Shown: positions 40,282 to 49,013 of the stretch, in pieces
How positions within the stretch are numbered: the stretch's first letter is position 1
Layout of the letters: each line of letters starts with the position of its first letter
Assembly (NCBI GenBank): GCA_002747185.1
Contig: PDTV01000007.1
Span: 1 to 64,000, forward strand
Direction: 5' to 3'
DNA: 64,000 bases
Source: Candidatus Contendibacter odensensis
Lineage (GTDB): Bacteria > Pseudomonadota > Gammaproteobacteria > Competibacterales > Competibacteraceae
Notes under the pieces: model-generated
What the model was told of the DNA's origin: nothing
The model's input: only the letters and a program-made list of their open reading frames with translations
Databases searched by the model: none
Position numbers and translations under genes: made by a program

Positions 40282-41325
40282 TTATGCCGACCTCAAGGCA
40301 CTCTTGTTCTGAGCGTAGCTGATAGCTTCCTCGCGGGTCACCAACCCCCTTTTGCATAAATCCTGCAAACACTGATCAAGCGTTTGCATACCATACGATC
40401 CGCCAGTTTGAATCGATGAATACATCTGCGCAACCTTATCTTCCCGAATCAGGTTACGGATTGCCGGAATACCCACCATAATTTCATGTGCTGCGATCCG
40501 TCCCCCACCTTTTTTCTTGAGCAGCGCTTGGGAAATCACCGACCGCAACGATTCAGAAAGCATTGAACGTACCATCGGTTTCTCACCTGCCGGGAACACG
40601 TCGATAATACGGTCAACCGTTTTGGGAGCAGAACTGGTATGCAGGGTTCCAAAAACCAAGTGTCCGGTTTCAGCGGCGGTCAGCGCCAAGCTGATGGTCT
40701 CCCGATCACGCATCTCGCCCACCAGAATAATATCAGGATCCTCACGCAAGGCAGAGCGCAAGGCTTCATTAAATCCGAGCGTATCACGATGTACCTCACG
40801 CTGGTTCACCAGACAACGCTGACTGGTATGAACGAACTCAATGGGATCTTCCACAGTCAGAATATGGCCGTATTCATTCTTGTTGATATAGTCGATCATT
40901 GCTGCCAACGTGGTTGATTTGCCCGAACCTGTCGGTCCGGTCACCAAAATCAAGCCACGTGGCACATCAACCAGCTCGCGGAATACCGGCGGACAACCCA
41001 GCTCTTCCAAAGTCAGAATTTTGGTTGGAATGGTACGGAAAACGGCTCCAGCGCCTCGATTCTGGTTGAAGGCATTCACACGAAAACGTGCCAGCTTGGG
41101 AATTTCAAATGAGAAATCGCATTCCAAAAATTCATCGTAATCCTTACGCTGGCTATCGTTCATAATATCGTAAATCAGACTATGAACCTGTTTATGCTCC
41201 AGTGCCGGCACATTGATACGACGGACATCACCATCAACACGGATCATCGGTGGCAAACCGGCAGATATATGTAAGTCGGACGCATTATTTTGTACAGAAA
41301 AGGTCAATAGTTCATCAAGATTCAT
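40282..41325 (-). CDS. pilT: Type IV pilus retraction ATPase
   Basis: PilT is the hexameric ATPase that depolymerises type IV pili and drives twitching. The 347-aa protein has an N-terminal PAS-like domain, Walker A GPTGSGKST (K136), the Asp box, Walker B ILVGEMRDRETI, the His box TAAETGHLVFGTLHT and the C-terminal AIRNLIREDK motif specific to PilT. It is the motor on which the Chp cluster at 24.9-32.9 kb would act. pilU is not adjacent in this window. The gene is divergent from yggS across 121 bases, as in many gammaproteobacteria. Confidence 0.97.
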   Translation of the reverse strand: MNLDELLTFSVQNNASDLHISAGLPPMIRVDGDVRRINVPALEHKQVHSLIYDIMNDSQRKDYDEFLECDFSFEIPKLARFRVNAFNQNRGAGAVFRTIPTKILTLEELGCPPVFRELVDVPRGLILVTGPTGSGKSTTLAAMIDYINKNEYGHILTVEDPIEFVHTSQRCLVNQREVHRDTLGFNEALRSALREDPDIILVGEMRDRETISLALTAAETGHLVFGTLHTSSAPKTVDRIIDVFPAGEKPMVRSMLSESLRSVISQALLKKKGGGRIAAHEIMVGIPAIRNLIREDKVAQMYSSIQTGGSYGMQTLDQCLQDLCKRGLVTREEAISYAQNKSALRSA

Positions 41326-41446
41326 ACACTGGCTCCAATAAGGGTTCAGAAAATTTATTTACAAGCCTTTTCGCTTTAGATCGCTTAGATAGTATATATC
41401 GCAATATGACGATAGCCGTGCGTTACCCCTATCAAGGAACTTCATC

Positions 41447-42163
41447 ATGGATACGCCTGCTGCAACCCGGTTGCATACTGTACTCAATCGTATTCGCCTG
41501 GCAGAAGCACGCTTTCACCGACCTGCTGGCTCAGTAAAGCTGCTTGCCGTGAGCAAGACATGCCCTACTTCCGCCATCAGGGCAATGGTAGAAGCAGGGC
41601 AGCAGTGCTTTGGGGAAAACTATGTACAGGAAGTGTCACAAAAAATAGCATCACCTGAACTAGCGACACTCAACCTGGAATGGCATTTTATTGGCCCTCT
41701 TCAGGCTAATAAAACGCGTAGTATTGCTAAAAATGTTACTTGGGTACACAGTGTAGATCGGCTAAAAATTGCGGAACGACTGAACGCTCAACGGCCTGAA
41801 GCGCAACCACCCTTAAACATTTGTCTACAAGTTAATATTGACCAGGAAGATACCAAAAGCGGCTTCAATGAACATGAGATCCCGGAGATTGCCCAAGCCA
41901 TCACCACCCTGCCCCGGTTACGACTTCGGGGCCTGATGGGTATTCCGGCGCCAGCCACTGATTTTGAGGCACAGCGTCGCCCGTTTGCTCGACTGCGTAT
42001 TCTTCTGGAACAGCTCAATGCGACAGGCTTAGCGCTGGATACCCTGTCAATGGGCATGTCAAATGACCTGGAAGCGGCTATTGCTGAAGGCACCACTCTG
42101 GTACGCATCGGCACCGCATTATTCGGCACACGCGCTTCTACAACAAGATTGCAGTATCCTTAA
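41447..42163 (+). CDS. yggS: PLP homeostasis protein, YggS family
   Basis: A PLP-binding TIM-barrel protein of 238 aa that buffers free pyridoxal phosphate. PLP-lysine is K37 in KLLAVSKTCP, followed by FGENYVQE, WHFIGPLQANKT, LRGLMGIPAP and LSMGMSNDLEAAIAEG with VRIGTALFG at the C-terminus (phosphate site). AAGGA lies eight bases before the ATG. It starts a rightward run with a secreted protein, proC, yggT and yggU. Confidence 0.96.
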   Translation: MDTPAATRLHTVLNRIRLAEARFHRPAGSVKLLAVSKTCPTSAIRAMVEAGQQCFGENYVQEVSQKIASPELATLNLEWHFIGPLQANKTRSIAKNVTWVHSVDRLKIAERLNAQRPEAQPPLNICLQVNIDQEDTKSGFNEHEIPEIAQAITTLPRLRLRGLMGIPAPATDFEAQRRPFARLRILLEQLNATGLALDTLSMGMSNDLEAAIAEGTTLVRIGTALFGTRASTTRLQYP

Positions 42164-42206
42164 GAAGCAAGACATTTCTGACGATTATCTTCCTGAGAAA
42201 CCCGTT

Positions 42207-42611
42207 ATGTCCTCAGCTGCTGTTCAAACCAATACCACGCGCCACCGCCAATTAGTCTCTGTTACGCTCATCATCCTTCCATTATTGATGGGCGCTAATG
42301 ATGATTTCCTGTTTGAAATCGAGGAAGAAGCCAAGCGGCAAGCCACCACGTTGCGTATCGATACTGATGATACAGTGACAACGCCTGTCAGCACTGATAC
42401 CGGCGAAAATTCAGCCAGCGAACGACTCCCCTCCGGGCTGGATCAAGCCGCTTTCGAGCATGCTTTTAGCAACCTTTCTCCAAAGGTATTCTCGTTTTAC
42501 AAGAAGCTTGATACTAACGCTAAAATGCAAATTTATAAGCACTATAAAAATGATCAACGACTCTCCACAATTAGCGATCAGATCGTTCGGCTACTCACCC
42601 GAAAACCTTGA
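42207..42611 (+). CDS. Hypothetical exported protein (134 aa)
   Basis: I take the ATG at 42207 (MSSAAVQTNTTRHRQLV) and drop the earlier part, which only overlaps yggS. A basic N-terminus and hydrophobic stretch (VSVTLIILPLLMGA) suggest a signal peptide or anchor. The next part is acidic and Thr-rich, and a helical C-terminal module reads LDQAAFEHAFSNLSPKVFSFYKKL and YKHYKNDQRLSTISDQIVRLL. I do not recognise a family. Position between yggS and proC in the same orientation argues that it is real. Confidence 0.65.
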   Translation: MSSAAVQTNTTRHRQLVSVTLIILPLLMGANDDFLFEIEEEAKRQATTLRIDTDDTVTTPVSTDTGENSASERLPSGLDQAAFEHAFSNLSPKVFSFYKKLDTNAKMQIYKHYKNDQRLSTISDQIVRLLTRKP

Positions 42612-42711
42612 GTTATCACGGCTGGCACTGAAAAATTGTTATATAGGCCTAATCAATAATCCTATTTCGTACAGTACATCCCCCCAAAATTGCAGGATGA
42701 TGAGGTGAAAA

Positions 42712-43542
42712 TTGAAAGATACTCCGATAGCCTTTATCGGCGGTGGTAATATGGCCCGCAGCCTGATCGGTGGGCTGCTTGCCAGTAGCGGCACTCCCGA
42801 GTGCATTCAGGTTGCTGAACCGGATGCCAGTCAAAGCGAATTGCTACATAGCCGCTTTGGCATCCACACCAGTACCAATAATCGCGAAATTGCTGCTCAC
42901 GCCAAAGTCATTGTGCTCGCGATCAAGCCCCAGATATTGCGATCTGTAGTTGAAGACCTTGCCGAAATTGTGCAGCAAAACCAACCGCTTGTTATTTCCA
43001 TTGCGGCCGGTGTCCGCGAGCCTGATATTTGTCGTTGGCTAGGTGGCCAGGTTGCTGTGGTTCGCACCATGCCTAACACACCGGCACTGGTAGGTAGCGG
43101 TGTCACCGCGCTGTTTGCCAATACACATGTTAGCAAGGTACACCAGGCGCTTGCCGAATCACTGTTGCGGGCAGTTGGCGCGATTGTCTGGGTCAGGGAT
43201 GAAGCACTGCTGGATGCTGTGACGGCTGTATCGGGTAGCGGTCCAGCTTACTTCTTTTTAATTATGGAAGCGCTAGAACAAGCCGGTATCAAGCTCGGAC
43301 TGGACAAGGATACTGCCCGACTACTGACCCAGCAAACAGCATTCGGTGCTGCCAAAATGGCGCTGGAAAGCATGGAAAGTCCTGCAAGCCTGCGCGTACG
43401 GGTCACCTCACCCGGCGGCACCACCGAACGGGCGCTGGAAACCTTGCAAAATGGCGGACTGGATGCGCTGATCACCAAAGCAGTAGAGCATGCCCGCCAA
43501 CGTTCCCATGAATTGGGTGATCTGTTAGGAGAGTCGCCGTGA
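42712..43542 (+). CDS. proC: Pyrroline-5-carboxylate reductase
   Basis: ProC reduces pyrroline-5-carboxylate to proline with NAD(P)H. The 276-aa protein has the Rossmann motif IAFIGGGNMARSLIGGLL and the VRTMPNTPALVGSG block. The C-terminal dimer block is SGSGPAYFFLIMEALEQAG, with VTSPGGTTERALETL near the end. The start is a TTG at 42712 with GAGGTG seven bases upstream, as no ATG is in range. Its stop overlaps yggT by 4 bases. Confidence 0.96.
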   Translation: MKDTPIAFIGGGNMARSLIGGLLASSGTPECIQVAEPDASQSELLHSRFGIHTSTNNREIAAHAKVIVLAIKPQILRSVVEDLAEIVQQNQPLVISIAAGVREPDICRWLGGQVAVVRTMPNTPALVGSGVTALFANTHVSKVHQALAESLLRAVGAIVWVRDEALLDAVTAVSGSGPAYFFLIMEALEQAGIKLGLDKDTARLLTQQTAFGAAKMALESMESPASLRVRVTSPGGTTERALETLQNGGLDALITKAVEHARQRSHELGDLLGESP

Positions 43543-44093
43543 CCGCTACTACATTCCTGATTCAAACGCTTTTCGGGTTTTATATTCTGGCAATCATGTT
43601 GCGCTTTCTGCTGCAATATGTACGCGCTGATTTTTATAATCCACTGGTACAATTTCTGGTTCGCATCACCAACCCGCTACTGACACCGCTACGCCGCTTT
43701 ATTCCAGGCTATCGTGGGCTGGATCTGTCATCGGTAGTACTGGCATTTATATTACAGACAATTGAAGTGCTCCTGATTGCCGCACTGATGGGTCAATCTA
43801 TCAGCATCGCTGGATTGTTGCTGTTAGCCGTTGTGGAATTATTCAAATTGCTCATCAATATTTATTTATGGAGCATCATCATTCAGGTCATTATGAGCTG
43901 GTTTAACCCCAACCCTTACCATCCGGCTGCACGAATATTGGCACAGCTAACCGCACCGCTATTGCGACCTGCCCGTCAAATGTTGCCCCCTATTTCAGGT
44001 ATTGATCTGTCACCGATGCTGGTTATCGTGGTACTTATTTTTATCAGCCTGCTTATACAGGATTTCCTGGGAATGTGGTTAGGATTAAGCTGA
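43539..44093 (+). CDS. yggT: YggT family membrane protein
   Basis: An integral membrane protein of 184 aa with two copies of the YggT module. Each has a hydrophobic helix pair and the motif N-P-x-x-x-P-x-R-R: NPLLTPLRRFIPG (about residues 44-56) and TAPLLRPARQMLPPISGIDLSP (about 137-158). Family function is unclear; links to osmotic tolerance and plastid/thylakoid organisation are reported. It overlaps proC by 4 bases and precedes yggU by 6 bases. Confidence 0.93.
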   Translation: MTATTFLIQTLFGFYILAIMLRFLLQYVRADFYNPLVQFLVRITNPLLTPLRRFIPGYRGLDLSSVVLAFILQTIEVLLIAALMGQSISIAGLLLLAVVELFKLLINIYLWSIIIQVIMSWFNPNPYHPAARILAQLTAPLLRPARQMLPPISGIDLSPMLVIVVLIFISLLIQDFLGMWLGLS

Positions 44094-44099
44094 ATTGAT

Positions 44100-44405
44100 A
44101 TGATGCGTGATGAAGGATATACCTGGGATGGCGAGGATGTGATTTTGTGGCTGCGAGTGCAGCCGCGTGCTCATCGTGACAGGTGGGGTGAATTGCGTGA
44201 AAACCGATTCTGCATTCGCATCACTGCGCCGCCAGTGGACGGCAAAGCCAATGCACATCTGCGGGAATTTTTGGCGACACTGTTTGGCGTAGCCAAAAGT
44301 CGGGTCACCCTGCTAGCTGGCGAGACCGGGTGCAGCAAACGCTTGCGTATTTCCTCACCCAAGCGGTTACCCCCCGGCATTACCCGACCGTCTAGCCTCT
44401 CCTAA
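44100..44405 (+). CDS. yggU: YggU (DUF167) family protein
   Basis: A small mixed alpha/beta protein of 101 aa. The family block RITAPPVDGKANAHLREFLATLFGVAKSRVTLLAGETGCSKRLRI is nearly standard. Function unknown. Either of two adjacent ATG codons (44100, 44103) may start it. It ends the yggS-proC-yggT-yggU run, converging on the lipoprotein gene with 25 bases between. Confidence 0.92.
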   Translation: MMRDEGYTWDGEDVILWLRVQPRAHRDRWGELRENRFCIRITAPPVDGKANAHLREFLATLFGVAKSRVTLLAGETGCSKRLRISSPKRLPPGITRPSSLS

Positions 44406-44430
44406 AGGTATCAATTTGGTAAGGTATCAA

Positions 44431-44907
44431 TCAGTAATAATCATGCGCAACCCGTGTTGTCCCGTCATAACCATGCATAACCCTGACCCGATCACCTGGA
44501 TAAAACGGTTCGTCTGCGGTCTGAGTAACTGCGATTAAACGGCCATTATCCAAACGTACCGTAATCTCCAGGCCTTCATTTCTGGTTGCGTTTTCCTCAA
44601 TCGCCGCACCGACCAGACCACCAACCACTGCACCACCGATGGTCGCTGCTGTACGGCCTCGTCCGCGCCCAACACTATTACCTGCGACACCACCCAGAGC
44701 CGCACCAGAGATTGCCCCTACACCACTGCGAGAACCTTCGATCTGTACCTTACGAACACTATCGACATAACCCAGGCGAACTTCTTGTGCCTCACGAGCT
44801 TGATAGCGACCGTAAGAACTACCTGATGTACTCGCAACACAGCCACTTAAGGTCAACCCTGCGGCTAACACAGCTGCACCCACCATTGTCATTTTCATCA
44901 ATTGCAT
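44431..44907 (-). CDS. Glycine-zipper lipoprotein, SlyB/Pcp-like
   Basis: The 158-aa protein begins with a lipoprotein signal peptide ending in the lipobox LSGC (cysteine near 23). Around residues 60-105 is a glycine-zipper 2TM segment (GVGAISGAALGGVAGNSVGRG, then ATIGGAVVGGLVGAAIEE). A C-terminal beta domain ends in GDRVRVMHGYDGTTRVAH. This is the 17-kDa antigen/SlyB outer-membrane family. LspA at 2079-2543 would process it. The start at 44907 could be M4 instead. Confidence 0.9.
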   Translation of the reverse strand: MQLMKMTMVGAAVLAAGLTLSGCVASTSGSSYGRYQAREAQEVRLGYVDSVRKVQIEGSRSGVGAISGAALGGVAGNSVGRGRGRTAATIGGAVVGGLVGAAIEENATRNEGLEITVRLDNGRLIAVTQTADEPFYPGDRVRVMHGYDGTTRVAHDYY

Positions 44908-45097
44908 TATCGAGCCTTTATATAAGCGATTTATTTAAAATAATCAGTAGTATATAAAATCAAGATATGAATCGGGACTGAACAAAATTTAAAAGATACT
45001 ACACCGTACCCAAACCGGCGTGATCAGTTTAAATAATTATATATAAAACAATTAGTAGTGACATTTTCTTATGTCCTGTTAGAACGGGGTCGGGAAA

Positions 45098-45139
45098 TAT
45101 AGCGGAACCCATTAAATTTGATTAGCTGGTTCCGCTATA
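45098..45139 (+). repeat. Single hairpin (type 2), 42 bp
   Basis: It begins TATAGCGGAACCCATTAAA and ends AGCTGGTTCCGCTATA. It has the same 42-base length as the other type 2 hairpins, here with slightly imperfect inner arms. It lies in the gap between the lipoprotein gene and nnrS. The left part of that gap (44908-45097) shows no gene. Confidence 0.88.
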
Positions 45140-45147
45140 TGCATAGC

Positions 45148-45240
45148 CACGGCCTTTGGGCAACGCTTTGAAGAATCGCCTGGCAGCGCACGTATCACGG
45201 TGCTTGCATACGAGAAAGCTGGGGGACGTTATCGCCATAT
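45148..45240 (+). pseudogene. Possible TonB-dependent receptor plug fragment
   Basis: Starting just after the hairpin, a short open stretch reads ATAFGQRFEESPGSARITVL, reminiscent of the start of a TonB-dependent receptor plug (TA.RFEE.P.S..ITV.). It has no start codon and is quickly lost. It lies on the plus strand, opposite to the receptor pseudogene at 49014-49960, which lacks its own N-terminus. Weak evidence. Confidence 0.25.
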
Positions 45241-45253
45241 CAAGTTGAAGATA

Positions 45254-46420
45254 TCACTCCGCCCCGCCCACCGCCACCGCCTTGTGATGAATAAAAATAG
45301 TGTAAAAAACCGGCAAATAAATCGCGAAGGCCAGGCTCAGCAAAACTCCGGGCAGATCAATACTCATCAATTGATAATGAGCCGGATACAGCGCCTGGCC
45401 AAGAGAACGGATCAAGGCAGCCAACACAATACAAAGCAGGGCTATCCGATTGGTTAGAGGATAATACAATGCCAAGCCACTGTGACGTATACCGGCAATC
45501 GTCATGACTTGATAAATCATCAGCACCATGCCGCCGATGGCAATGAAATGCAAGGGTAACACCGGGTTATCATGAGCCAGTACCAACACCACACCACGCC
45601 AGCCATAGCCGATGCCGATGATCGCCATAGTCAGATAATACCAACGGACATAAGGTTGGCGCTGCAACACTGCAAAATGCCATTCCCGCAAGCGGCCGAT
45701 AAAAGCACTGGCAACCGCTAACGACAACCAGCCGGCCAATACGCTATCGCCAAGCCAGAGATTACTGCCGACCAGCAAATAAACCATCCAGACAGCAATA
45801 TTTTTGTAAAACGGATTAGGAATAAATCGGCTATCCGTCCAGCCTGCGGTATCCAGGGCCTCTTGACCGAGTACCCGACCGATCCGGAAGGTAATCAACG
45901 CAATACCGATCATATTGACATGCAGCATTTGCTGCCACCAAAAGGAACCGGGCCGAGATACCGCCAGCCAGGTCACCAGATTCATCATACCCAGCAATAA
46001 CAGCACGCTGATTTGTCGTGTATCCTTGGCCCACAGCACAATATGCGCAGCGACGCTGGTCAGGTATAGCCAAAATAAGCCCATCACAGCCAATGCGAAA
46101 GATAATTGCCACGGTGCGATCAATACAGCGAGCAGCCAGGCACTCCATAACCGTTGGCTGTGCCGGTGCAGCGGACGGGCATAATGTGTCCACTCCGGCA
46201 ATGCCGTCAGCACAAAACCGACATACACTGCGCCACCTAGACCCTGTAAAAACAAGAAAGCATGCAAATTGAGTACATCAATCGCCACCGGCCACCACCC
46301 GCGCACTGCCAACAGCCAACACAACGCGGCTGCAATCGCGGCTATGGCGCCGGTTAAAAAGAATAGCCGGAAGGGATTGAGTAAAAAATCCCGCCAAATA
46401 CGGTGGGCATCACTGGGCAT
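45254..46420 (-). CDS. nnrS: NnrS family membrane protein
   Basis: NnrS proteins are haem- and copper-containing polytopic membrane proteins linked to nitric oxide response and denitrification. I place the start at 46420 (MPSDAHRIWRDFLLNPFRLFFLTGA) because that ATG overlaps the preceding stop in the pattern ATGcccagTGA. The 388-aa product has about 12 hydrophobic helices, with histidines at helix edges (LNLHAFLFLQGLGG, LHVNMIGIALITFRIGRVLG, LHFIAIGGMVLMIYQVMTIAGIRHSG) that fit the family. It is the last gene of the ABC-transporter operon. Confidence 0.88.
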   Translation of the reverse strand: MPSDAHRIWRDFLLNPFRLFFLTGAIAAIAAALCWLLAVRGWWPVAIDVLNLHAFLFLQGLGGAVYVGFVLTALPEWTHYARPLHRHSQRLWSAWLLAVLIAPWQLSFALAVMGLFWLYLTSVAAHIVLWAKDTRQISVLLLLGMMNLVTWLAVSRPGSFWWQQMLHVNMIGIALITFRIGRVLGQEALDTAGWTDSRFIPNPFYKNIAVWMVYLLVGSNLWLGDSVLAGWLSLAVASAFIGRLREWHFAVLQRQPYVRWYYLTMAIIGIGYGWRGVVLVLAHDNPVLPLHFIAIGGMVLMIYQVMTIAGIRHSGLALYYPLTNRIALLCIVLAALIRSLGQALYPAHYQLMSIDLPGVLLSLAFAIYLPVFYTIFIHHKAVAVGGAE

Positions 46421-47105
46421 AGTGTTGCCAAAAGGACTGGTGTACCTGGTGTTCGATATACGCATGGTTGCGCCGGGCATACGGCATCGTAAGTGCAATA
46501 CGGCTACGACAATGCGCAGGCTTGGTATCCAGGATATAAATCATTTGTGCCATTCTGGCCGCTTCATAGCGGTCATGCGTTACCAGAATAATACTCATCT
46601 GGTGTTGGCTTACTCGATCTAAAATCATATCCTGCAGGGCTTGCCTTAACTCATAATCCAGCGCCGAAAATGGTTCGTCCATTAATAATAAGTCGGGCTC
46701 GGTAATCAAGGCGCGCGCTAACGCCACCCGTTGCCGCATACCCCCGGACAGTTCGTGCGGGTATTTACGCCAGTCCGCCCGGCTCAGCGCCAATTGCGTC
46801 AATAATTGTTCGGCTTGCGGTTGCGACTCTGACCGGTTAGTCACGACCAGCATCACATTATCCCAGGCGCTTAGCCAAGGCAGCAGACGGTGCTCCTGAA
46901 ACAGGTACGTGGTGCGCTGAAAATGGTTGCTCACATTGCCTGATTCGGCCTCGATTAATCGGGCAATCAGCCGCAAAATGGTGGTTTTACCACACCCGGA
47001 AGGCCCGTATAGGCACACGACTTCAGCAGGATTTAACTGTAGATCAAAATGTTCGATGATGGTTTCGCCGAGCAAATCAACACGCACATCGTGTAAACGC
47101 AGCAT
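46410..47105 (-). CDS. NitT/TauT-type ABC transporter ATP-binding protein
   Basis: An ABC ATPase of 231 aa. I use the ATG at 47105 (MLRLHDVRVDLLGETI), two bases after the permease stop, rather than an upstream extension in permease sequence. Walker A is GPSGCGKTT, the Q-loop LFQEHRLLPWLSAWDNV, the signature LSGGMRQRVALARAL, Walker B LLLMDEPFSALD and the H-loop VTHD. This is the SsuB/TauB/NrtD-like class importing sulfonates, nitrate or related small anions; the substrate here is unknown. Confidence 0.9.
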   Translation of the reverse strand: MLRLHDVRVDLLGETIIEHFDLQLNPAEVVCLYGPSGCGKTTILRLIARLIEAESGNVSNHFQRTTYLFQEHRLLPWLSAWDNVMLVVTNRSESQPQAEQLLTQLALSRADWRKYPHELSGGMRQRVALARALITEPDLLLMDEPFSALDYELRQALQDMILDRVSQHQMSIILVTHDRYEAARMAQMIYILDTKPAHCRSRIALTMPYARRNHAYIEHQVHQSFWQHYAQ

Positions 47106-47106
47106 G

Positions 47107-47958
47107 TCAGCGTTCTTCCCAGGGCAACAGCAGAATCCGCAGTGGCTCGATAAACAAATACTCAATCACTATAACGATGCCGAGAATCACCACCACATAC
47201 GCCAGCATATCGACTGTATCCAGCATGGCGCGGGCGGCCTGAATGTTTGCCCCAATGCCGTCATTGGCTCCCAGTAACTCGGCCATAATGGTAATTTTAA
47301 TACCGGTGCCAGCCGCCACACTGAGTGCCGGTAACAGAAAATTTAACAGGTGCGGCACATACAGGTAGCAAATCTGGGTGGAATAGTGGAGACGGTAGGC
47401 TTGCATCATTTCACGCAAACTCTCATCGACTATCATCATGCTGCGCATGGCGGCTGCAAACGTGAGCGGGATGGTGGTAATTAAAATGGTAAATAAAATA
47501 CTACTATCACCCATCCCAAACCAGAATAAGGCCAGCACCATCCAGACAATCGGTGGCATCCCGAGCAAAATGGTAATCAAGGGGCGCAATAAAATACTGA
47601 GGGTTTTAGACAATCCAGCCAGAATACCAAAAGCAATGCCAATCCCCCCGGCCAGGGTGATCGCCACGGCGGCACGATACAAGGTCAGGGGAATCTCGCT
47701 GGTGTCGATCTGGCCAAGTAAAACGAGCACCCGCCGCAATACCGCCAGCGGCTCTGGCAAGACAAAAGCGCCGAGCTGTAAAGCGGCCAGGTGCCACAAA
47801 CCAACCAGTACGAAAACACCGGTGGCAGCGGCAAAACTGCCCCAGAGATAAAATACGATCTGACCCAGACGACTTTGCCGAATCAGGCGGCCCTCTTGCC
47901 AAATCATGGCAACACTAAACGACTCGTAATCCGGCAATGCGTAATCATTTGATGCCAC
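47107..47958 (-). CDS. NitT/TauT-type ABC transporter permease
   Basis: An inner-membrane permease of 283 aa with about six hydrophobic helices. The EAA-like loop for ATPase contact lies around MQAYRLHYSTQICYLYVPHLLNFLLPAL (residues about 188-215). AVAITLAGGIGIAFGILAGLSKTLSILLRPLI and LLGMPPIVWMVLALFWFGMG are typical of the BPD_transp_1 sulfonate/nitrate permeases. The start is a GTG at 47958, 17 bases after the binding-protein gene's stop. It forms one complex with the ATPase and binding protein of this operon. Confidence 0.9.
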   Translation of the reverse strand: MASNDYALPDYESFSVAMIWQEGRLIRQSRLGQIVFYLWGSFAAATGVFVLVGLWHLAALQLGAFVLPEPLAVLRRVLVLLGQIDTSEIPLTLYRAAVAITLAGGIGIAFGILAGLSKTLSILLRPLITILLGMPPIVWMVLALFWFGMGDSSILFTILITTIPLTFAAAMRSMMIVDESLREMMQAYRLHYSTQICYLYVPHLLNFLLPALSVAAGTGIKITIMAELLGANDGIGANIQAARAMLDTVDMLAYVVVILGIVIVIEYLFIEPLRILLLPWEER

Positions 47959-47975
47959 TCAACTTCTATTGATGC

Positions 47976-48959
47976 CTAGACGCCAAATAATTGTTCATCG
48001 GGCATTTTACCCCCTAAAATACGGGGATTCAGCCGATACAGCTCTTCAAAAAACAGCATGATTTCGGTACTGATAGTTCGCGTTCGGGTTGCGGTCAGAT
48101 TCGAGTGCAGTAAGGACTGCTCCAGCACCGGTGCTGGCGTTGGCAGATATGATGTGGCTATTTCGGCAGCGCTACGGGGGTTACTTTCGATCCAGCCAAC
48201 GGCGGCTTCCAGGTCCTGTTGCAAGCTGTCGATAAAATCACGATTGGCATCATAAAACACGCGCGTCACTTGCAGGCCAGCTTGCGGAATCCGGCTGTGA
48301 GTTCCCATGATACGCCCCCATTCCCGATGGACATCAATCACCCGCAACACATTTTGTCCGCTTTTTTTGCCTTTAAGTATGGCTGCTGTGGCCATTGGTT
48401 CCGGCAAGAAAGCATAATCTGCTTTGCCTGCCAAAAATAAGCCCAAGGCTTCCGGCGGGGTGGTGAGGTACTGAACATTGATTCGGGAGAAATCCAGCCC
48501 GGCTTTGCGAAACAAAGCCTGCAAGACTAAATCAGGCATATCGCTTTTAAACGGAATCAACAAGGTTTTCCCTTGCAGCTCCGCTAGTGAGGCTATGGGT
48601 TGATCACGCCCGATAATACTCAGCAAGCCAAAGGTCAAGATATTGAATAATATCACGTCCTGGCCCCGGTTGCGTACATTGGCGCTGACATAGCTGGGCA
48701 CCACCGTAACTGGCATGGTTTTATTGGCCAGACCGGCGCGTAATTGATCCGGTGTATTCCAGGTTTTGACCCGATAGGGGTATTTTTTCACCGTAGTGCC
48801 ATTGCGAACCGCAACGCCGAGCAAGGCTACCGGCGCCACCGGCGGTGACCACACCGTATCAATGGTCGTTGCCGCTGAGTCTTGGGCATAAACGTGCGGT
48901 AACTGGCTGGCCAGCAGTCCGGTTCCCAACACTTTTAATAAGTCTCTTCTGTTAAACAT
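47976..48959 (-). CDS. ABC transporter substrate-binding protein (NMT1/TauA-like)
   Basis: A periplasmic binding protein of 327 aa. The N-terminus MFNRRDLLKVLGTGLLASQLPHVYA has twin arginines followed by a hydrophobic stretch, so export by the Tat pathway is likely (cleavage after VYA). The core follows the NMT1/SsuA fold: ASLAELQGKTLLIPFKSDMPDLVLQALFRKAGLDFS and LTTPPEALGLFLAGKADYAFLPEPMA. AGGAG lies seven bases before the ATG. The substrate cannot be read from sequence; its neighbours (NnrS and a former TonB-dependent receptor) hint at a metal-, haem- or NO-related role. Confidence 0.87.
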   Translation of the reverse strand: MFNRRDLLKVLGTGLLASQLPHVYAQDSAATTIDTVWSPPVAPVALLGVAVRNGTTVKKYPYRVKTWNTPDQLRAGLANKTMPVTVVPSYVSANVRNRGQDVILFNILTFGLLSIIGRDQPIASLAELQGKTLLIPFKSDMPDLVLQALFRKAGLDFSRINVQYLTTPPEALGLFLAGKADYAFLPEPMATAAILKGKKSGQNVLRVIDVHREWGRIMGTHSRIPQAGLQVTRVFYDANRDFIDSLQQDLEAAVGWIESNPRSAAEIATSYLPTPAPVLEQSLLHSNLTATRTRTISTEIMLFFEELYRLNPRILGGKMPDEQLFGV

Positions 48960-49013
48960 AATATGCTCCTGAAAAACTCAAAAAACTTAAAAATTGGCGT
49001 GTAACCTGCCTGG

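Noticed and set aside
42063..42206. N-terminal extension of the exported protein before proC
   Set aside because: It lies inside yggS in another frame and has no signal-like features; the ATG at 42207 gives a sensible export signal.
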